A stretch of 64,000 bases of DNA from Trochalopteron elliotii (taxonomy: Eukaryota; Chordata; Aves; Passeriformes; Leiothrichidae), in the NCBI GenBank assembly GCA_024734555.1, contig JANPWX010000038.1, positions 1,082,450 through 1,146,449 of the forward strand, given 5' to 3'. Below, piece after piece: positions 22,452 to 35,900 of this stretch (positions are counted from its first letter, which is position 1; each line of letters opens with the position of its first letter). The position numbers and the translations under genes are program-made. The notes under the pieces were generated by a model. That model was given only the letters and a program-made list of their open reading frames with translations, was not told the origin of the DNA and did no database searches.

Positions 22452-25400
22452 AACCATTACTATTTGCTATAGTAATACAGAAATCATAATTTTCTGAAAA
22501 TCAAAGCCTGACATCCTAAGTGACTTCTTTCCAACACTAGTTCCTGTAAGCTCTGTAAGTCTTTTTCACAACTTTCCTCTGTCTTGGTTTCCCAGGCTCA
22601 TCAATGCACTCATCAGACATGGCTAAATGCATGGTAGCCCTGTTTGCTGGGAGTTTACACTTCATTTACATGAACACAAACCACCAGGGAAGCTACGATG
22701 GCAGCTTTGCAATCACCACTTCAGTGAATGGGACAAGGGCAGGAAAGAAGTGAGATGCAATCAAAATAGAATATGAAGGGTAGCAGCTTGGCATTCAAAA
22801 AGCACTCCCTTATGCTGCAAAACAGCACAGGCTCCTGAAAACCTTCAACAGCGAATCACTCTGTGATCAAGTGTGAGGGACCAGACATCCAGTGAGGAAT
22901 TCCTACAGTGGATGCAACAGCAGGACCTGAGGATTAAACCATTGGTGCCTGAAACCTATGAGGTCCCAGACTTCTGATGAAGTGGCCACCCTGTCCCTAC
23001 ATTACCTCAGCTAAGTATTTATAATGCCCCTCCTTTTCAGCTACATTTTCCTACCTCTTGATAATAAGAGCATTAATTATTTAGCTGTCCCGCCTCTCTA
23101 GGAAAGGCAACCAAAAAGAATGAGGGAGCAATGCAAATGCAACAGTAAAAGAATTATCAGAAGGAAAGTAGAATTTAATATGTGGATTAAAATCTGTCCA
23201 TGTTAAAGATAACAAGGAGAAATGTGTGCTACAGAAGTGTATAGAACCCTATCAGAATGAAGGCAGAGCTACACATCAGACAGAGCTGTAAAAGGGAAAT
23301 TCTGACTGAGCTTTTGCTTGAATTGGTACTTGAATACAATGCACATTTTTCAGTCTTGCTTCCATACAGATGGACTTGATTTGACATCTTCTGGAAAGAA
23401 TCCGTGTTTCTTCCTCAATTATGCAACTCCGGGGTGACTATGAAGCTGTGGTCTGATGTGGCCTCTGTGTTGCTCATCACTATGTATCCTTGTAATTTCT
23501 GAAATACTTAACAGATGTCAACAACTCTAATGTCTTCCAGCCATCAATGAATTGACCCCCAATGAAAGGATTCATTCTCCACCCAAGTCCAGATCTGGAC
23601 ACCGTGACTTTAAATATGAGAGATGGAAGAGTCCCAGCTTTCCCAGACTTGTTCACAGTTCAGTGGCAGATGACCCATAAAAGCTAAACAGGGAAAACAA
23701 AAAATTGTTTCTTCCTTGTATGATGATTAGTTCTTAGTCCTTGCAGTCTTTACATATTTGTGTTGTGGCTAAGTCCTCAAACAACCTCAGTAGTTAGTCA
23801 TCTAGATTCTGTTGCAATTTTTAGGAACTTCCTACTAGAGGCCTTTAAGGTGGAAGGGCTTTCCCTCAAAAACCTCTTCCATTTGCATCTGCTGGAGAAC
23901 TCTCCCTAACCTCCTGTATTAATTTTATGTAAAAGAACAGATTTTGTTCCTTCCTATCTTTATAGGAATTGGAAAGGAGAGCCAATTGCAGGGGTTTTTT
24001 TCACATGTTGCATAGGAGAGAGCAGGTCCAGGATATTCTGGTTCCAAAGAGACATAATTGTAGAGGCTTTCTTTCGATAGCTATTTATTTTTATCCCTTG
24101 TTCATGATTAGCTAAAAGGAGTTCATGTGCAAACTGACAGTACAGCAGAGACACCAGTCAGATCTAGGAGAATTTCCTCCCCTACTAAGTGGCAGTTCAA
24201 GTCTACTTGATCAGCAAAGAAAATGTTCACAAATTGAGATTCAAAATCATACAATGAGCAGAAATCCTTACCAATTCCTCTATGCAATAGAAGAAAAGCA
24301 ATTTCTTTTGTATTCCGGATAACATACATTTGTATCAGATAATGTGTCTCCACAGGATCATGGTCTTGGCAGTAGGATAGCCAAAGCTAAATGAGAGGCA
24401 GTTCAGGCAAAACCAAACATATGAGTATTTTAGTTCTTCATTTACCAGTACACAATTAAACACTATATAGAATTAAAAGAAACTTTATTATTCAGCCTAA
24501 ATAGCAAGTCCCTCTGCTACGTGTATCCTTGTGCTTTGTAAAGCTGCTGACTCTACCTTGGTGAAAGTGCAGAAGGAATTTTCCTCCACTTCCACTCTGA
24601 GGAAGGCCAAACCCTCTGCAATTTAGAGAAACAAACCTAGGCTCCCTTGTGTTCAAGCATGATTTCTGAGTAGATAGCTGACCTCATTTCCCTAGGCAGT
24701 TTTCTGGCAGATAGGGAATGATGTACTCGTACGTTCCTCAAGCTTCTTTTTGTTTTCATGTCTAGCAGGTCAATATTCCATGGTACTGTGGGTTCACTGG
24801 GAACAGAAGTGCAACCAGCACATAGGTGAGCTCTGTCCTATCATGTAAGACAGGTTGCAATGAATCACACATTTATGACCTAGTAAAACCTTCGCACTGT
24901 CTATTTTAAAGCTCAGATTTGAGGCATGTATGCTTCGCGTTGTCCTTTAGGAGGAGTAAAAATTGATTGCTCTTTTTATTGCCCTTGCAAAGCTGCTGTG
25001 GCACCAGTTCCTGGACAGGGACGGGCTGAGCAGCACTCGGCACGGCTGGGAGGCAGCGGTACAGGAACAGCTTTGAAGTCTATTTTCCTTCTGTCTTGGG
25101 GCCATTTCACTGAGGTTTCATGATAATGCTGTAGTGACCTATATCAGCAGTTATCCAATGGATGGTGTTTCAGAGTTATGAGTATTGCCAGGACATAGCC
25201 AAACTTTCTGGTGGCCCAGACACACAGCAAGCTGAATCATCCCCATGTGTAGTTATCTCATTGCCATTAGGTCTTCCTGTAAGAGGTCAATTAGACCTCA
25301 CTTTTGATCAAGGTACAGTACACGCATCATTTGTACTGCAGTACATGCATCTGTTGCTACACATGCAGAAGTGCATATGAAGTTGTCTGAAAGGATTGAC

Positions 25401-26290
25401 TTGATTTGTAATGGAAGCCTTTTCACACAGATGAATGGAGATGTGGGAGAGAAGATGTATAATGATGGAGAGACAAGCCAAAGGAAAAGAAAATCATCTC
25501 ATGACATATGGTCTGAAAGACTGAAACTTCTTTTTATTTCAGGAAAATAAAATGGCCAAAAGCAGACTTCTTTGGTTACTCGAACCACAAGGCATTGTAT
25601 TAAATATACTTAGGGCTTCTTTAGTTTAATTTCTTAGTTGTTTTTCTTGAAGGTTGTTTTGAATTTCAGGAGAGAAACAATTTTTCAAAACACAGGCAGT
25701 AAAATACCCAGGGCAAATGAGGAGGTTTTAGAAAAATTCCCTTGGGAAGGAGTATTTGAGTACTTTTTTCTTCCTAAACTGATTTCTTAAAACAGGCATA
25801 CAGCTCACGGAGGTGAGGTGATTATGAGTACCAAATCATCTCCATTGAGTTCAACTGAATTAGACATCCTGCTGGCAATATTTCTGTGCTTAGACATTTA
25901 CAGATTTGGGCTGTTGCCTAGGGAATTGGCCTCATTAGGAAACTGTATTGTATATAACTGTGACTATGAAGTAATTTATACAAACCATGACTGGCTATTC
26001 TTTCTACATCAGAGAACAGGAGAAATCCCACTTGTGCCAATTCTGATTTAACTTTAGTGTTAGAGCGTTGATGGACAACAGAGAAAGGATGTGTCATGTC
26101 AGTTACAACCATATTAATGATAAGGAATTGTTAAACATTCTGTATCTCACACAGGAAAGCACTTCAGTCTAGAAATACTAGGATTGTATGAGAGTTTCAG
26201 ATAGCACTTAATTTTATTCCGTGAAAGTGTCTTGAAGCAGATAAAGACATCTAATAGAAGCATTAGCTATGTCAACAGAAATTAAATATG

Positions 26291-26344
26291 TCTATATATA
26301 TGTGTGTGTATAAACCTATATAAATAGATATGCAGATATATATG
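26291..26344. repeat. Degenerate AT/GT dinucleotide-rich repeat
   Basis: TATATATATG is followed by a short GTGTGTGT run and repeated ATATA-type blocks. This is an impure microsatellite. Confidence 0.75.
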
Positions 26345-26399
26345 TCATTTTTTAAAAATTAACATTAGTTTAAAATGCCTAGAGACATTTTTATTTATT

Positions 26400-26414
26400 A
26401 AAAAAAAAAAAAAA
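26400..26414. repeat. A15 homopolymer
   Basis: A run of 15 A follows TTTTTATTTATT. No retrocopy or target-site duplication is evident upstream, so it is listed only as a simple repeat. Confidence 0.9.
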
Positions 26415-29255
26415 CCAAAACAAAGAGGAGACCTTCATCTGAGTCCAAGACTGGAAATCATACTACAATCCAATTTCTGTCCAAGTCAGAACCTGGATGT
26501 CGTTGGTTTCTGTAGAGGTTTTATTCTTGCATGCATCCAATGTTTTATATCAACACATGCTTTTCAAAAGCAGTTATTTGAATGATGTGAAATTAAATCA
26601 CTTATAAACCAAATGACATTTTTTAAAATCAATATAAGAACAACTTCATTGTGTAGGCAAGCCCTTAAGAAGTGTCAAATGTGGGAAGCAGAGATTGTAG
26701 ATGTATTTACCTGATAGTGTTAGCAGAGAGGTCTTCAACACTGCTATTAGTTTAGAGCAGCAATTTGTCAGCACGTCTAACTTTTGGAAAGGATAATTCT
26801 CTGCTCAAAGTTAGCGATCCTTTGACTTGCCACCAGGTTTTATGCATTTTTAAACTTCTTAAGGTTCCCTTAGCCTAGTATGTCTGCATAGATAAATAGG
26901 CATAACTACCACAAGCCTACTTTACTACCTGGCCTTTGCATCCAAAACTGTGTCTACCTGTTGCCTCAAAGAGCACAAGAGTATCATTTAAATCTGCAAT
27001 TGCCGGATGCCAGCCTCACTGCCAACTGCCGGGTGGGAAAGCCAGTTAGTGAAAGCAGTACCAATACACAAATATTATGTAAATGCATCTGTAATATAAA
27101 TACCACAATACTGACAGCAGACTGGCAAATGAACATGGAGAGATTCCTCTGTCAACATTGTAAAATAGGATCACTGAATGAAAGACTGCCGTGTGTGTAT
27201 GCCTTGTTCTGCCAGCTGTGCTGCAGATGGATGTGCTGGGGTTGGATGGCTCATGTACAATATTATGGAGCTTTTGGGAAGTGACTGACATGTGCCCTGG
27301 TATATCACAGTTCCTAGGCAGGCATAACTGTGGAGGAAACATGGGCAGTAATGTAATTGAGATTCTTCCTGTGATTATTCAGTGCTGAGCTGTCAGAGGA
27401 GGTTTTGACACAGCAGGTGATGAGACAAATGACTCTCCCTTGTAGGACCTCTGCTCAATGGGATTGCCAGTTGGTGGATTTCCCTCCTCCATGCATATTG
27501 TGGTCAGCCAAGGGATGATCTTCTGGTGTTTACTCTCTCTGGTGTCCAAAATCCTGCAGTGCTACTCTCTTTGATTCTCAGCATGCCTTGACTTCCTCTG
27601 GATGTCTGCATGTGTGATAGAAATAATTTTCCCTTCCCTAGGTAGGAACTTCCAGATTAGATTTGTCTTTCACATGTTGTTTCATTAGCTGTGTTCTGCT
27701 GAAGGAAGGCTGGGCATGATACCAAGGCCTTTGCTTTGGGTCAAAGACATTTTAGGGATCAGCATTTGGAAAGCCTTCACATCAGGAGAAAGCTGCAATG
27801 GGGGTCCAATATTCCTGGAGAAATAAAGATGGCCAGTGAGAATATTTGAATATTCCACCTATGAAAAATGGAGAAAGTCCTTGGCAAGTGGAATAAACAG
27901 ATTAAAGCTTTGGGAGCTTTGCAGGGGAGATAAGGTGATGAGCAGTATCTTTGTAAAGAAGGTATCTAGAAGTGAAGGAAGATCAAAATGTAGTGGCACT
28001 AATAAAAAGTGCTTTTTTAAGGGTCAAATGAGCTGTGGAGAGCTGACCTCAAAAATCACCTTATCTTGTGACTTAGGTGTAATTCACAGCATTAACATTT
28101 ATTGAACAAAAAAAATTTCCTAAATTATACAGCTGTTCATTTTTAATAAGATTATAATGCTGAATTTTTGTTATGATGTGAATAAAACTCGTATGGCTAA
28201 TTACAATGTCAGCACTTCCACCATCTTGTTTAATCATGTTTAACATGAAGAGGAGCCCCTGGTTAGTTTTATGTGCACATCTTGACCACCCCCTAGATGC
28301 ATCTTATGCGTACTGGAACCGACTGTCCTGCTGTTTTCTGTCTATTTACATGTAATTGTCTCCTGAAACAAGCCCTCTTGGAAAGAAAACAAAAAGGAAA
28401 AAACAAAACCCAGTAACACAGTACTTGGACTGCCCTCTTGCTTTTTCCCCACCCTTCCAGTCAGGGATGATTTTAACAGGTTCTATCTTGAGAAGTACTA
28501 AATCCAGAAACCAGTATTTTATGCCATCTGGAAGCTTGATATCCTTGTTTTTCAAATGGCTTACAAAATATATCTAATTCTAAATACTCACAAATTATGG
28601 GTGGCTAAAATCCAATTCAGAGCAGAATAAAAGCTAATTGAACAAGGTAAACAGAGAAGCTAATGTATCACAATGCACCAGGAGACTGGAGGAATCAACA
28701 CAAAAGAGAGATGTCTGAGACCTGCTAATGGAAGAGAGAAGATGTTTTCCAGACAGAAACACAAAATGTAAATGTAGAAATGCTTGTATAGCAGCTGGAA
28801 AGAGTAAGGAGAGCTGTGCACGGTGTAGGAGTTGGGGCAGGCGGGGAGGGTGCTTTGCAGCAGCACTCAGGAGCAGACAGGGGTGCCTATCAGGGTGGGA
28901 CAGCTGCAAAAAGGCTCAAGCTGGGAGATGGTAGCATTTTTTTTGAAAAATGCTGAGGAAATATAAATAGGAGAAGAGACCCATGGAGGCTGAAAAGAGA
29001 GGCTTGGTAATAGTACCAGAGGATGAAAAGCAGATAGATGAATCAGGCTTTTGACCACCCTCTTCTCCGCCCCTGAGAGAAGCAAGTGCAGAGGCTGCAA
29101 GGATGCCGCTGCTCTGCAGACAAGGGTAGAGTCCTTTGCCTTGGGTGTTAGGAAAGACTCCAGTGCAAAAACCAGCTTCTCCAGCTTAGCATTGGGTTTA
29201 AAGCTTCAGTGAATATTTATCTTTAGTGTGTGTGTAAATAAACCTGTGGGTATAT
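26415..29255. other. Unique non-coding sequence
   Basis: No recognised gene or interspersed repeat. The right part includes a candidate conserved block at 28105-28330, listed separately, and a purine-rich patch at 28660-28960. Confidence 0.45.
28105..28330. promoter_or_regulatory. Candidate conserved non-coding element
   Basis: AT-rich sequence with a homeodomain-type GCTAATTACAAT site and repeated TTTAATCATGTTTAACATG. It has isolated retained CpGs near 28189, 28310 and 28319. It resembles developmental enhancers in composition. Conservation could not be tested here. Confidence 0.22.
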
Positions 29256-29303
29256 GCACACACACACATGCACACACACACACCCCCACATACGCACACA
29301 CAC
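29256..29303. repeat. Impure (CA)n microsatellite
   Basis: CA runs are interrupted by TG, CCC and TACG. A short GTGTGTGT lies just upstream at about 29226-29235, so the two arms could pair as an imperfect hairpin. Confidence 0.93.
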
Positions 29304-30994
29304 TTTTTGTTTTCTTTCTTTTCAGAGCTGCTGTAAAAATAATCAACAACATTGCCAGATAGCCTTGAGCTTACTGCCTTCTCAAAGATATGGATTGCTA
29401 GTTCCACAGCGTATCCACAACAATTACAGAGGGTGAAAGGAAGGTGAAAGAAGGGCAAAAGAATATGTACAATAAAAAGAAATACAAATAAAATTCAAAT
29501 AAAGGAAAGATTCATCTTCTCTACCTTATAGAATAATACAAAATCAAACTTCTGTTCCTGAATAAAAATATTTTCAGTACAACTTCTGAAGAATAAATGA
29601 AAATGAAGGCTATTAATGGTTACATAATAGGCAAGAAAAAAAACCCCAAACAACTGTGGCTGTGACTGTGAGGAATTTTCAAAACATATTGAGAGAAGGG
29701 AATTTTCCACTATCTGAAACCTTAGAGCCATTGTGGAAATGTAGGAGAATTGTGCTCAGAACATCTTTTGCTACTGCAGCCAATTATGACTTCTAGTTAA
29801 CATAATCCAAAGACAGTGGCATGCAGCCCTTTGGCAAAGTTTGAATCTGCTGTACTAATCAAGCATTTTCAAAGAGATGCATTAGACACACACAGATTGA
29901 GGAAAAGGACCCTGACTTCTATGAATAGGCTAATCTTGTGCTCTGTGAAGGAAAGGGATTTTTCCCACTGCTTCACCAGGAAGGAGAAATCTCCACTCTT
30001 ACAGTGGCACCAGACTTTCCAAACCTAACCAAATTGTTATTTTAAAAAATGAATCATTGATCCTTAAATGCATCCCCAGATGTTCATATTGAATTTGCAG
30101 TATTTAGCATGCTGAGCTTAATTGTCCATTCAAAACACCCTAGCTGAGGAGTGCTCTGCTTAAGGGAGTCACCATATGCCAATATAAAACCTGTGTTAAG
30201 TGACTGCAGAATCAAGCCTACGCTGTTTTACTTTACATCACTATGCATTGCTCTAATCTGCGGGAGAAATAATTGCAAACGTTTTAACTGTGAAAGAATA
30301 GGGAGTCATCAAACCTTCAATCATACTTTCATATGCAGTCGCACTCCACTTTCATAAATAGGAATTGGAATAATTATAAAGACATCATTTTTAATTGTCA
30401 CTCATCATTTATTCGACTCCTTAAGTAGAACACACATTTAATTAATGCCTTAGGTTTTAGCGTCAATTACCACATTAGATGTTCTCCCATATTCATTCCA
30501 TCTGCTACAAGTAAATACTTTACCACTGCACAGTTATACACCCATATAAGATCATGATCAGAAATTTTCCTGCCTCCTCATGACCTATTGTACGGCAAGT
30601 GAAAAATTTTGCAAAACACAGAGACAAAAAATAAGTTTTGGCTTGAAATTAGAGATATTTTCTTACAAGCATAAGGAATTTGCTCAACTGGCAGGTACTA
30701 GTTTAGCTAAGAATGATATGTTGCTCATAATGAAGATGTAGAGCATGTTTGGGCTCTGAGATGCCAGTATGAACATCTTTGGATTACCCAACACTCAGGG
30801 CATGGGACATTTTTGTTGTTTTGTGGTTTCAAGCCTTTTTTCAGCTGTCTTGTATTTTTTTAGTAGCTAGTTTGATTTAAAGTCTTCAGGTGGTTTGGAT
30901 TTGACCATGTTCTTCATTAAATTGTGCTAGCAATTGCTTAGGTTCATTGTTAAGTTGTTAGATCAGCATCCTTATGTCATTTACTATAAGGCAA
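29304..30994. other. Unique non-coding sequence
   Basis: No gene is recognised. A TTTTCTTTCTTTTCAG acceptor-like tract ends at 29326, but no donor or conserved frame follows convincingly. The block at 30140-30480 is listed as a candidate conserved element. Confidence 0.45.
30140..30480. promoter_or_regulatory. Candidate conserved non-coding element with homeodomain-like sites
   Basis: A strongly AT-rich block still holds about six CpGs (TACGCT, TGCGGG, AACGTT, GTCGCA, TTCGAC, AGCGTC). Clustered motifs include GAAATAATTGC, GGAATAATTATAAAG, TTTTTAATTGTCA and ATTTAATTAATGC. Clusters of ATTA/TAAT cores with retained CpG are common in deeply conserved vertebrate enhancers near developmental genes. 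The motif cluster is seen directly; enhancer function is inferred. Confidence 0.3.
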
Positions 30995-31078
30995 AGCCTT
31001 CCCAGTCTTTCTAGTTGCCCTTTTTTGACCTTCTCCAACTTTTCAGTGTGCTTTTTCTAATGTAAATCCTCTGTCTTT
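30995..31078 (-). mobile_element. Possible CR1-like fragment, antisense
   Basis: The sequence AGCCTTCCCAGTCTTTCTAG followed by TTGCCC, TTTTGACCTTCTCCAACTTT and TCAGTGTGCTTTTT resembles the antisense of an older CR1 lineage. In that lineage 'tctagttgccctttttgaaccttctccaattttt' is typical. Only one block is clear, the flanks do not extend the match, and chance similarity is possible. Confidence 0.38.
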
Positions 31079-34000
31079 CAGCTGCAGTCTTTGTATTACC
31101 TCAGGCAGCCACAGGAATCTCTCTTATCAGTGCCCCTCAACTTGTTCATCCCCTTAAGGACTCTCATGTTCCTTTTCCACACTTGGATACCCAGTCAAGT
31201 CAGCTGTGTGCCACTACTCCTGGGTTTTGCTCAGGTCACTATGCTCTGAAACACTGCCTCCCTGCCATCTGCCTGCTTTATTCCCATGATCTACAGGAGT
31301 AATCCCTCTGCAGTGGGGGCAGACACTGCTATCCAGGCTGCCTTACCCAGTGAGGAGCCTGATGCAGGGTCAAGGCTAAAAGCTAAGGCAGCTCCCAGTG
31401 TGTTCTCCTGCATAAATGCACCTTGCACTGACCCCATGGGGAATTGTCATTGTGTTGCTACCAGGAAAACCTTATGGCAGCTCAAATGAGCCGAAAAAAT
31501 AAGACAAAGGAAGGAAGAGAGAACACACGGGTGCCCCAAATTTGGTCTGGTCCAAGACAGAAGGAAGGGGAAGAGCAAACCATCCCAGGTGGAGGAGGAT
31601 GGTCTGAACATGCTGATACTGCTCAACAAAACCCCCTCCCCGAGGAGCTTGTCAATAGGGTATGCTGACTTTGCTTGCACTGGGGCCCTACTTCATGAGA
31701 AAGATCAGTTTTGCCAGCCAGCCTCTCCGTGGAAGAATTTGGAGGCCTTTCACTTCCAGTTCCTCCATTCTCACACCCCACCGAGAGCCCTATGCTGACC
31801 TTTGAGAATGGCCAGCACAGACAGGGTGGACCAAAACAGTTCAGCTCCTGGGAATGTGCCTGAAGCTGGCTTGCCAAACTGCTTGCAAGCATTTTCTGGG
31901 CCATTTACCACTGTTCTGAAGTTTTTTAAGTGTCCACATGCTGGTACACCCTGGGAACACTTCTTCAGGGGACAGGTAATGATGGTCTTTACCCTAGTGA
32001 TCACAGGGTGTTAGGAGGGAAAGGAATGTGAGCCCAGATGGCTCCCCAAAGGTGCCAGAAGCACACTGGCAATTATCTCCCCAAACACAACACCAAACAC
32101 TTGTGTTCATTGTAGTTAGCTTTTCCTCTCAAAAGAAGTTATTTCCTCTAGCAGTGTCTGCACAAGTGGAAATCCCACACTAACCCATGGTCCTCTGTTG
32201 AAGTGGCATCCCCAAACTGGTAATCTCTATTATGACTTCCCCAGCATCTGTCCATTGGGTGGAATGACCTGAAAATCAGGAAGAACAATGAATCCCAGGA
32301 TTCCAGTCAGCACTGGCACTCCTAATTGCTGCCCTGCACAATGGGTTGCTGTGTTACCCCAGCTAGGGGCTTCCCTGGGAACACTGTCATCTTTTGAGTA
32401 GTCATTTCAGTCTTTTAAAGTCACCTTAAATAACTAACTAGTATGCCCTTAGCATTTGCTCATCACCCAGCAATTTCCTATGCTGAGACAGACTGCATGT
32501 GTTGCTGAGATATCTACTTCTTTAGAACAGGGTTGTAGCTTATGTAATTGGTCATATATAATTTTAAAGCAATAGCACAGATTTGGACATTCATTTAAAA
32601 AGTGGATATGATAAACATTAAAAATAAATATCCAGCAAGGTTATATTTGATAGTAATGATGCATTTATAAATTTTTTTAGGGTTGAGAGAATGTTACAGG
32701 CTTGACATGATGGTTCTATAAATGAATATTCTGTGTGGTATAAGTGCTTTATGAGAGGGGCACGAAATGTGGGAATAAGCAACATACTGACTTGATGAAC
32801 TTTGTAACAATTGATTAAGTATTAACAAACCTCCATAAATAACAAGTTCAGCCTAATCTGAACATGCAGTTCTACTTAAAAGATTTTGATGAGAAACTGA
32901 ATACCACAGACCACAATGTAAGATGAACAGTTATGAAAATTAATGTTTCTTCAGGAATTCTGAAAGACCAGTCCTCCCGAATATTTAGTTTCATCATTTT
33001 ATGTTGACTTGTTCAAATGCCAAAAGCCAGTCACTGAGGTTCAATACACTGCCTCCCAAACTGCTGTATTTCTAATAGCCACAGACCTCAGATTTTTGGA
33101 GGCAATTTGATCACATTTCACATTCAGTCCAAGTAAGGCCTTTGAACTAACCTGCCTCAGAAATGTTACCCTTTTTTATTAAGTAATAGTGAAAAATATC
33201 CATTTCTTTCAGAATTTCCATGTCCTTCATCACAAATCTAAGCAACCCCCTGACCTCTAAACCCCAAGAATATATAATAGAGTTCAACTGCAGAGATCCC
33301 AGTTCTGGCCACCCATATATTACCAGACAAAATGATATTTATGTTTTGCTGTACCTATGTCATCAGTTCTTTCAGTTACTGAATGAACCAGATCTTATGT
33401 TCTTAGTACGTACAAATAACAAACATAAAGAACTTGTGAGAAATAGGGGGCAGAGGTGAAATAAGTAGGAAGCATCCACTGAGTATTATGCCCAGCAACT
33501 CACTGCTCTTGAAGAGAGTAAGAGCTGCTGAAGGGCTGATCCTTAGAGCTAATGCTGCGTTTTAGTCACTGTCACTGACCACACCCATTCCCTGTTGGGG
33601 GACACTGGCACCTAATGTGTCTTCATTTAAATGTTTCTAACTTGATAAAAACAGAACAGAATCCTCAAGCAGTCCGTCTGAAGCACAGGTACCGATAAAG
33701 GTAATGTTTCCCTATTTGCACTTGTGTGAGTTTGAAAGAGGATGTTCTGATGTTCACTTTTCCCTTTCCCACATCCATCACTGCCTTTTTTTTTTCCCAA
33801 ATGATGGCTGCATTGTCACCAAGCTCTGTGTGCTCATCTAACTCCTTCCAGCAATTCTTGTAATGGGCTGAGCAGAAATGGCACGGGAACAAAAGATAGA
33901 GTCAAAAAGCAGGAGATACTACCCAAAAGCCAGGAGTTGGGCATTTCTCTACTGTTTCTGAGACTCATTATTCTTTCTGTCCACTACATTTATTGCCATG

Positions 34001-35774
34001 GTGTTTAGGAATTTCAGCCCTGAATTCCCATAATGAGCTATTTCTATGAAGTGCTGTATAGAGGCAGAACAAAGAGATGGTACTTCCTTTAAGATCTCAC
34101 CGTGGACAACAGCAGATGGTGATGAGCAGACAGAGGGGGAGTACAGGAAAACAACAAGACAACTGTGAAACTAATTAGGATTGTAAAACTCTGGACAAGT
34201 CTGGTCACAATAGAAATATTAGTGGGTTTGGAGGGTACATTATTTCAGCTTTACAATCAAAGAAGCAGCAACCAGAATAAATCTACAGGCAATATTTTTT
34301 ATATGTCCTTGTTTCTGAGAAGGGGAAATCTAGTAGAAAACACATCGAATCAGTATGGATGCATGCAAAATATGCAACCCCTGTATGATCTTAAACACTT
34401 TTATTTCCCTCTTTTTGTTACCCTTGCATTATTGCAGACAAGCCAAAACACAGCCCTGTTTTATTCTACACTTAAGGACAGTTAACTTTTTCATGAATTC
34501 AGATGTCCTGCAGGGGACAAATGAATGCCCCAATTTTTCCTTTTCTCCTGTATGGCAATTGTGCTTTTGTGTTGGGATGCTGCTCACACTTAACACCAAT
34601 TTTTACCATTCCTGGGAGGGTATTTACTTCTTAAAATCTGCAATGTCCCTATGATGATGATACTTAATTAAAAAAAAAGGTAACAGATACTACTGTTTTT
34701 CAGTTTGGACATTACAAACACTGCTTCCCTCTCCAGCACCATTTTATTTCTCCCTGAGACATCCACATACTGTCATTGTCTCCTTATTAGTCACGTCACA
34801 GAGACAGCAGAATCAGCTGAGAATTTTTAAACTGCCTTAATATCTTTGACTGTTTGGGATTCAGATTCGTCCCTGGTTCTCCTATGTTGCATATTTTGCT
34901 GGTGCTATCCGTCACTCATGCTCCTTGCTGTTATCTTTGACAGAGAGCTTTTCATTAGAAACATCCCTTCCTGCAGCTTTCTTTGCATTCCCAACTTGCT
35001 TCAAGTTATTAGTCTATATAAAGCAGTGCAGTGCTTTTCTGTGATTTATCTCAGCAGACCTTGGAACCACGCTAATCGCCAAGTTATGACTGTCTGTGTA
35101 TCGGGCAAAGGAATGTGTGGGTAGCATTTGTCTCTGCAAGAAGGGAGTCCAAGAGCCAGCCATTAGGATATTATTAACTTTGTGTCTTAGGTTGAAATAT
35201 TAACATGTTTGTTCAGTGCACTGAAAAATGCTCCTGAGCATTTTGCCAAATATTCCAGGCTCCAGCAGCAAAACTACCCCACAACCTAAGCTCCAGCTCG
35301 ATTCTACAGCCCCCAAGACATGCCAAAACCGTCACAATGTGAAAGAGTTTCTGAGGTAAATTATTCACAGAGTACATCACAACATGCATGTTTACGCCCA
35401 GATGCTCTTTCCATTTGAGCTGATGTTCCAGCCATGGTGAGCAGAAGCCTGTGTAACAGATGTGAAAGAAAAAGTTCCACCTTCCCCACACTGCAGAGTG
35501 GGAGACAGTGCCTGCCCTGCCTGGGAAACATGCTTAACATCTCTGCATCCCTTTGTAAAGCCAGTCATCACTAGTTAACCTTTATCTTATTTATTCTTTT
35601 AATTCTAGTTACCTGGTAACTTTCTGCAGATCTAAAGAAAAGTCAGGGGGAAAAAAAAAAAGTGTAACACCATTAAATGTGTGTTACAAGTTTTGCCAGG
35701 TATATTGCAGTAGTATGCTGCAGGGAAAATGGCTTGTTATATAGATTGCAGTAAATGGTGAAACGTGTGTATAA
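31079..35774. other. Unique non-coding sequence
   Basis: About 4.7 kb without a recognised gene. 31290-31950 is moderately GC-rich with overlapping unrecognised frames on both strands. 32510-32960 is AT-rich and enhancer-like in composition. 33220-33459 is an open frame preceded by an acceptor-like TTTCTTTCAG, but its peptide is not recognised. Confidence 0.45.
34780..35110. promoter_or_regulatory. Candidate regulatory block with CRE-like and TATA-like motifs
   Basis: A CRE-like GTCACGTCAC lies near 34790. A good TATA-type TATATAAAG lies at 35015-35023. Several CpGs are retained (TTCGTCC, TCCGTCAC, CACGCT, ATCGCC, ATCGGG) in otherwise CpG-poor sequence. It could be an enhancer or a cryptic promoter; no transcript structure downstream is evident. 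Confidence 0.22.
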
Positions 35775-35900
35775 GATTTATATAGTACAAATTTGTTAAT
35801 ATATATATTATATGATTTATAATTTATTTATTTATTATAAATAATTATATATGTATAAAAACCATTATATATATACACACACACACACACATATATATTT
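35775..35900. repeat. AT-rich low-complexity tract with embedded (CA)n
   Basis: Alternating TA runs and TTTA repeats, ending in (AC)8 at about 35875-35890 followed by ATATATAT. Such tracts form local palindromes and are prone to slippage. Confidence 0.9.

Larger units (their letters stand above)
17273..26290. other. Long unique non-coding stretch
   Basis: About 9 kb without a recognised gene. It includes a CpG-retaining block at 18425-18660 and a diverged internal duplication at 17746-17847, both listed separately. It also has an A14 run at 19654-19667 and a slightly GC-richer patch at 24920-25110. Open frames of up to about 143 codons at 17904-18335 and 19044-19475 have no recognisable domains. 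Confidence 0.45.

Noticed and set aside
33220..33459. 79-codon frame preceded by TTTCTTTCAG
   Set aside because: The peptide is unrecognised, there is no clear donor, and single acceptor-like tracts are common in AT-rich introns.
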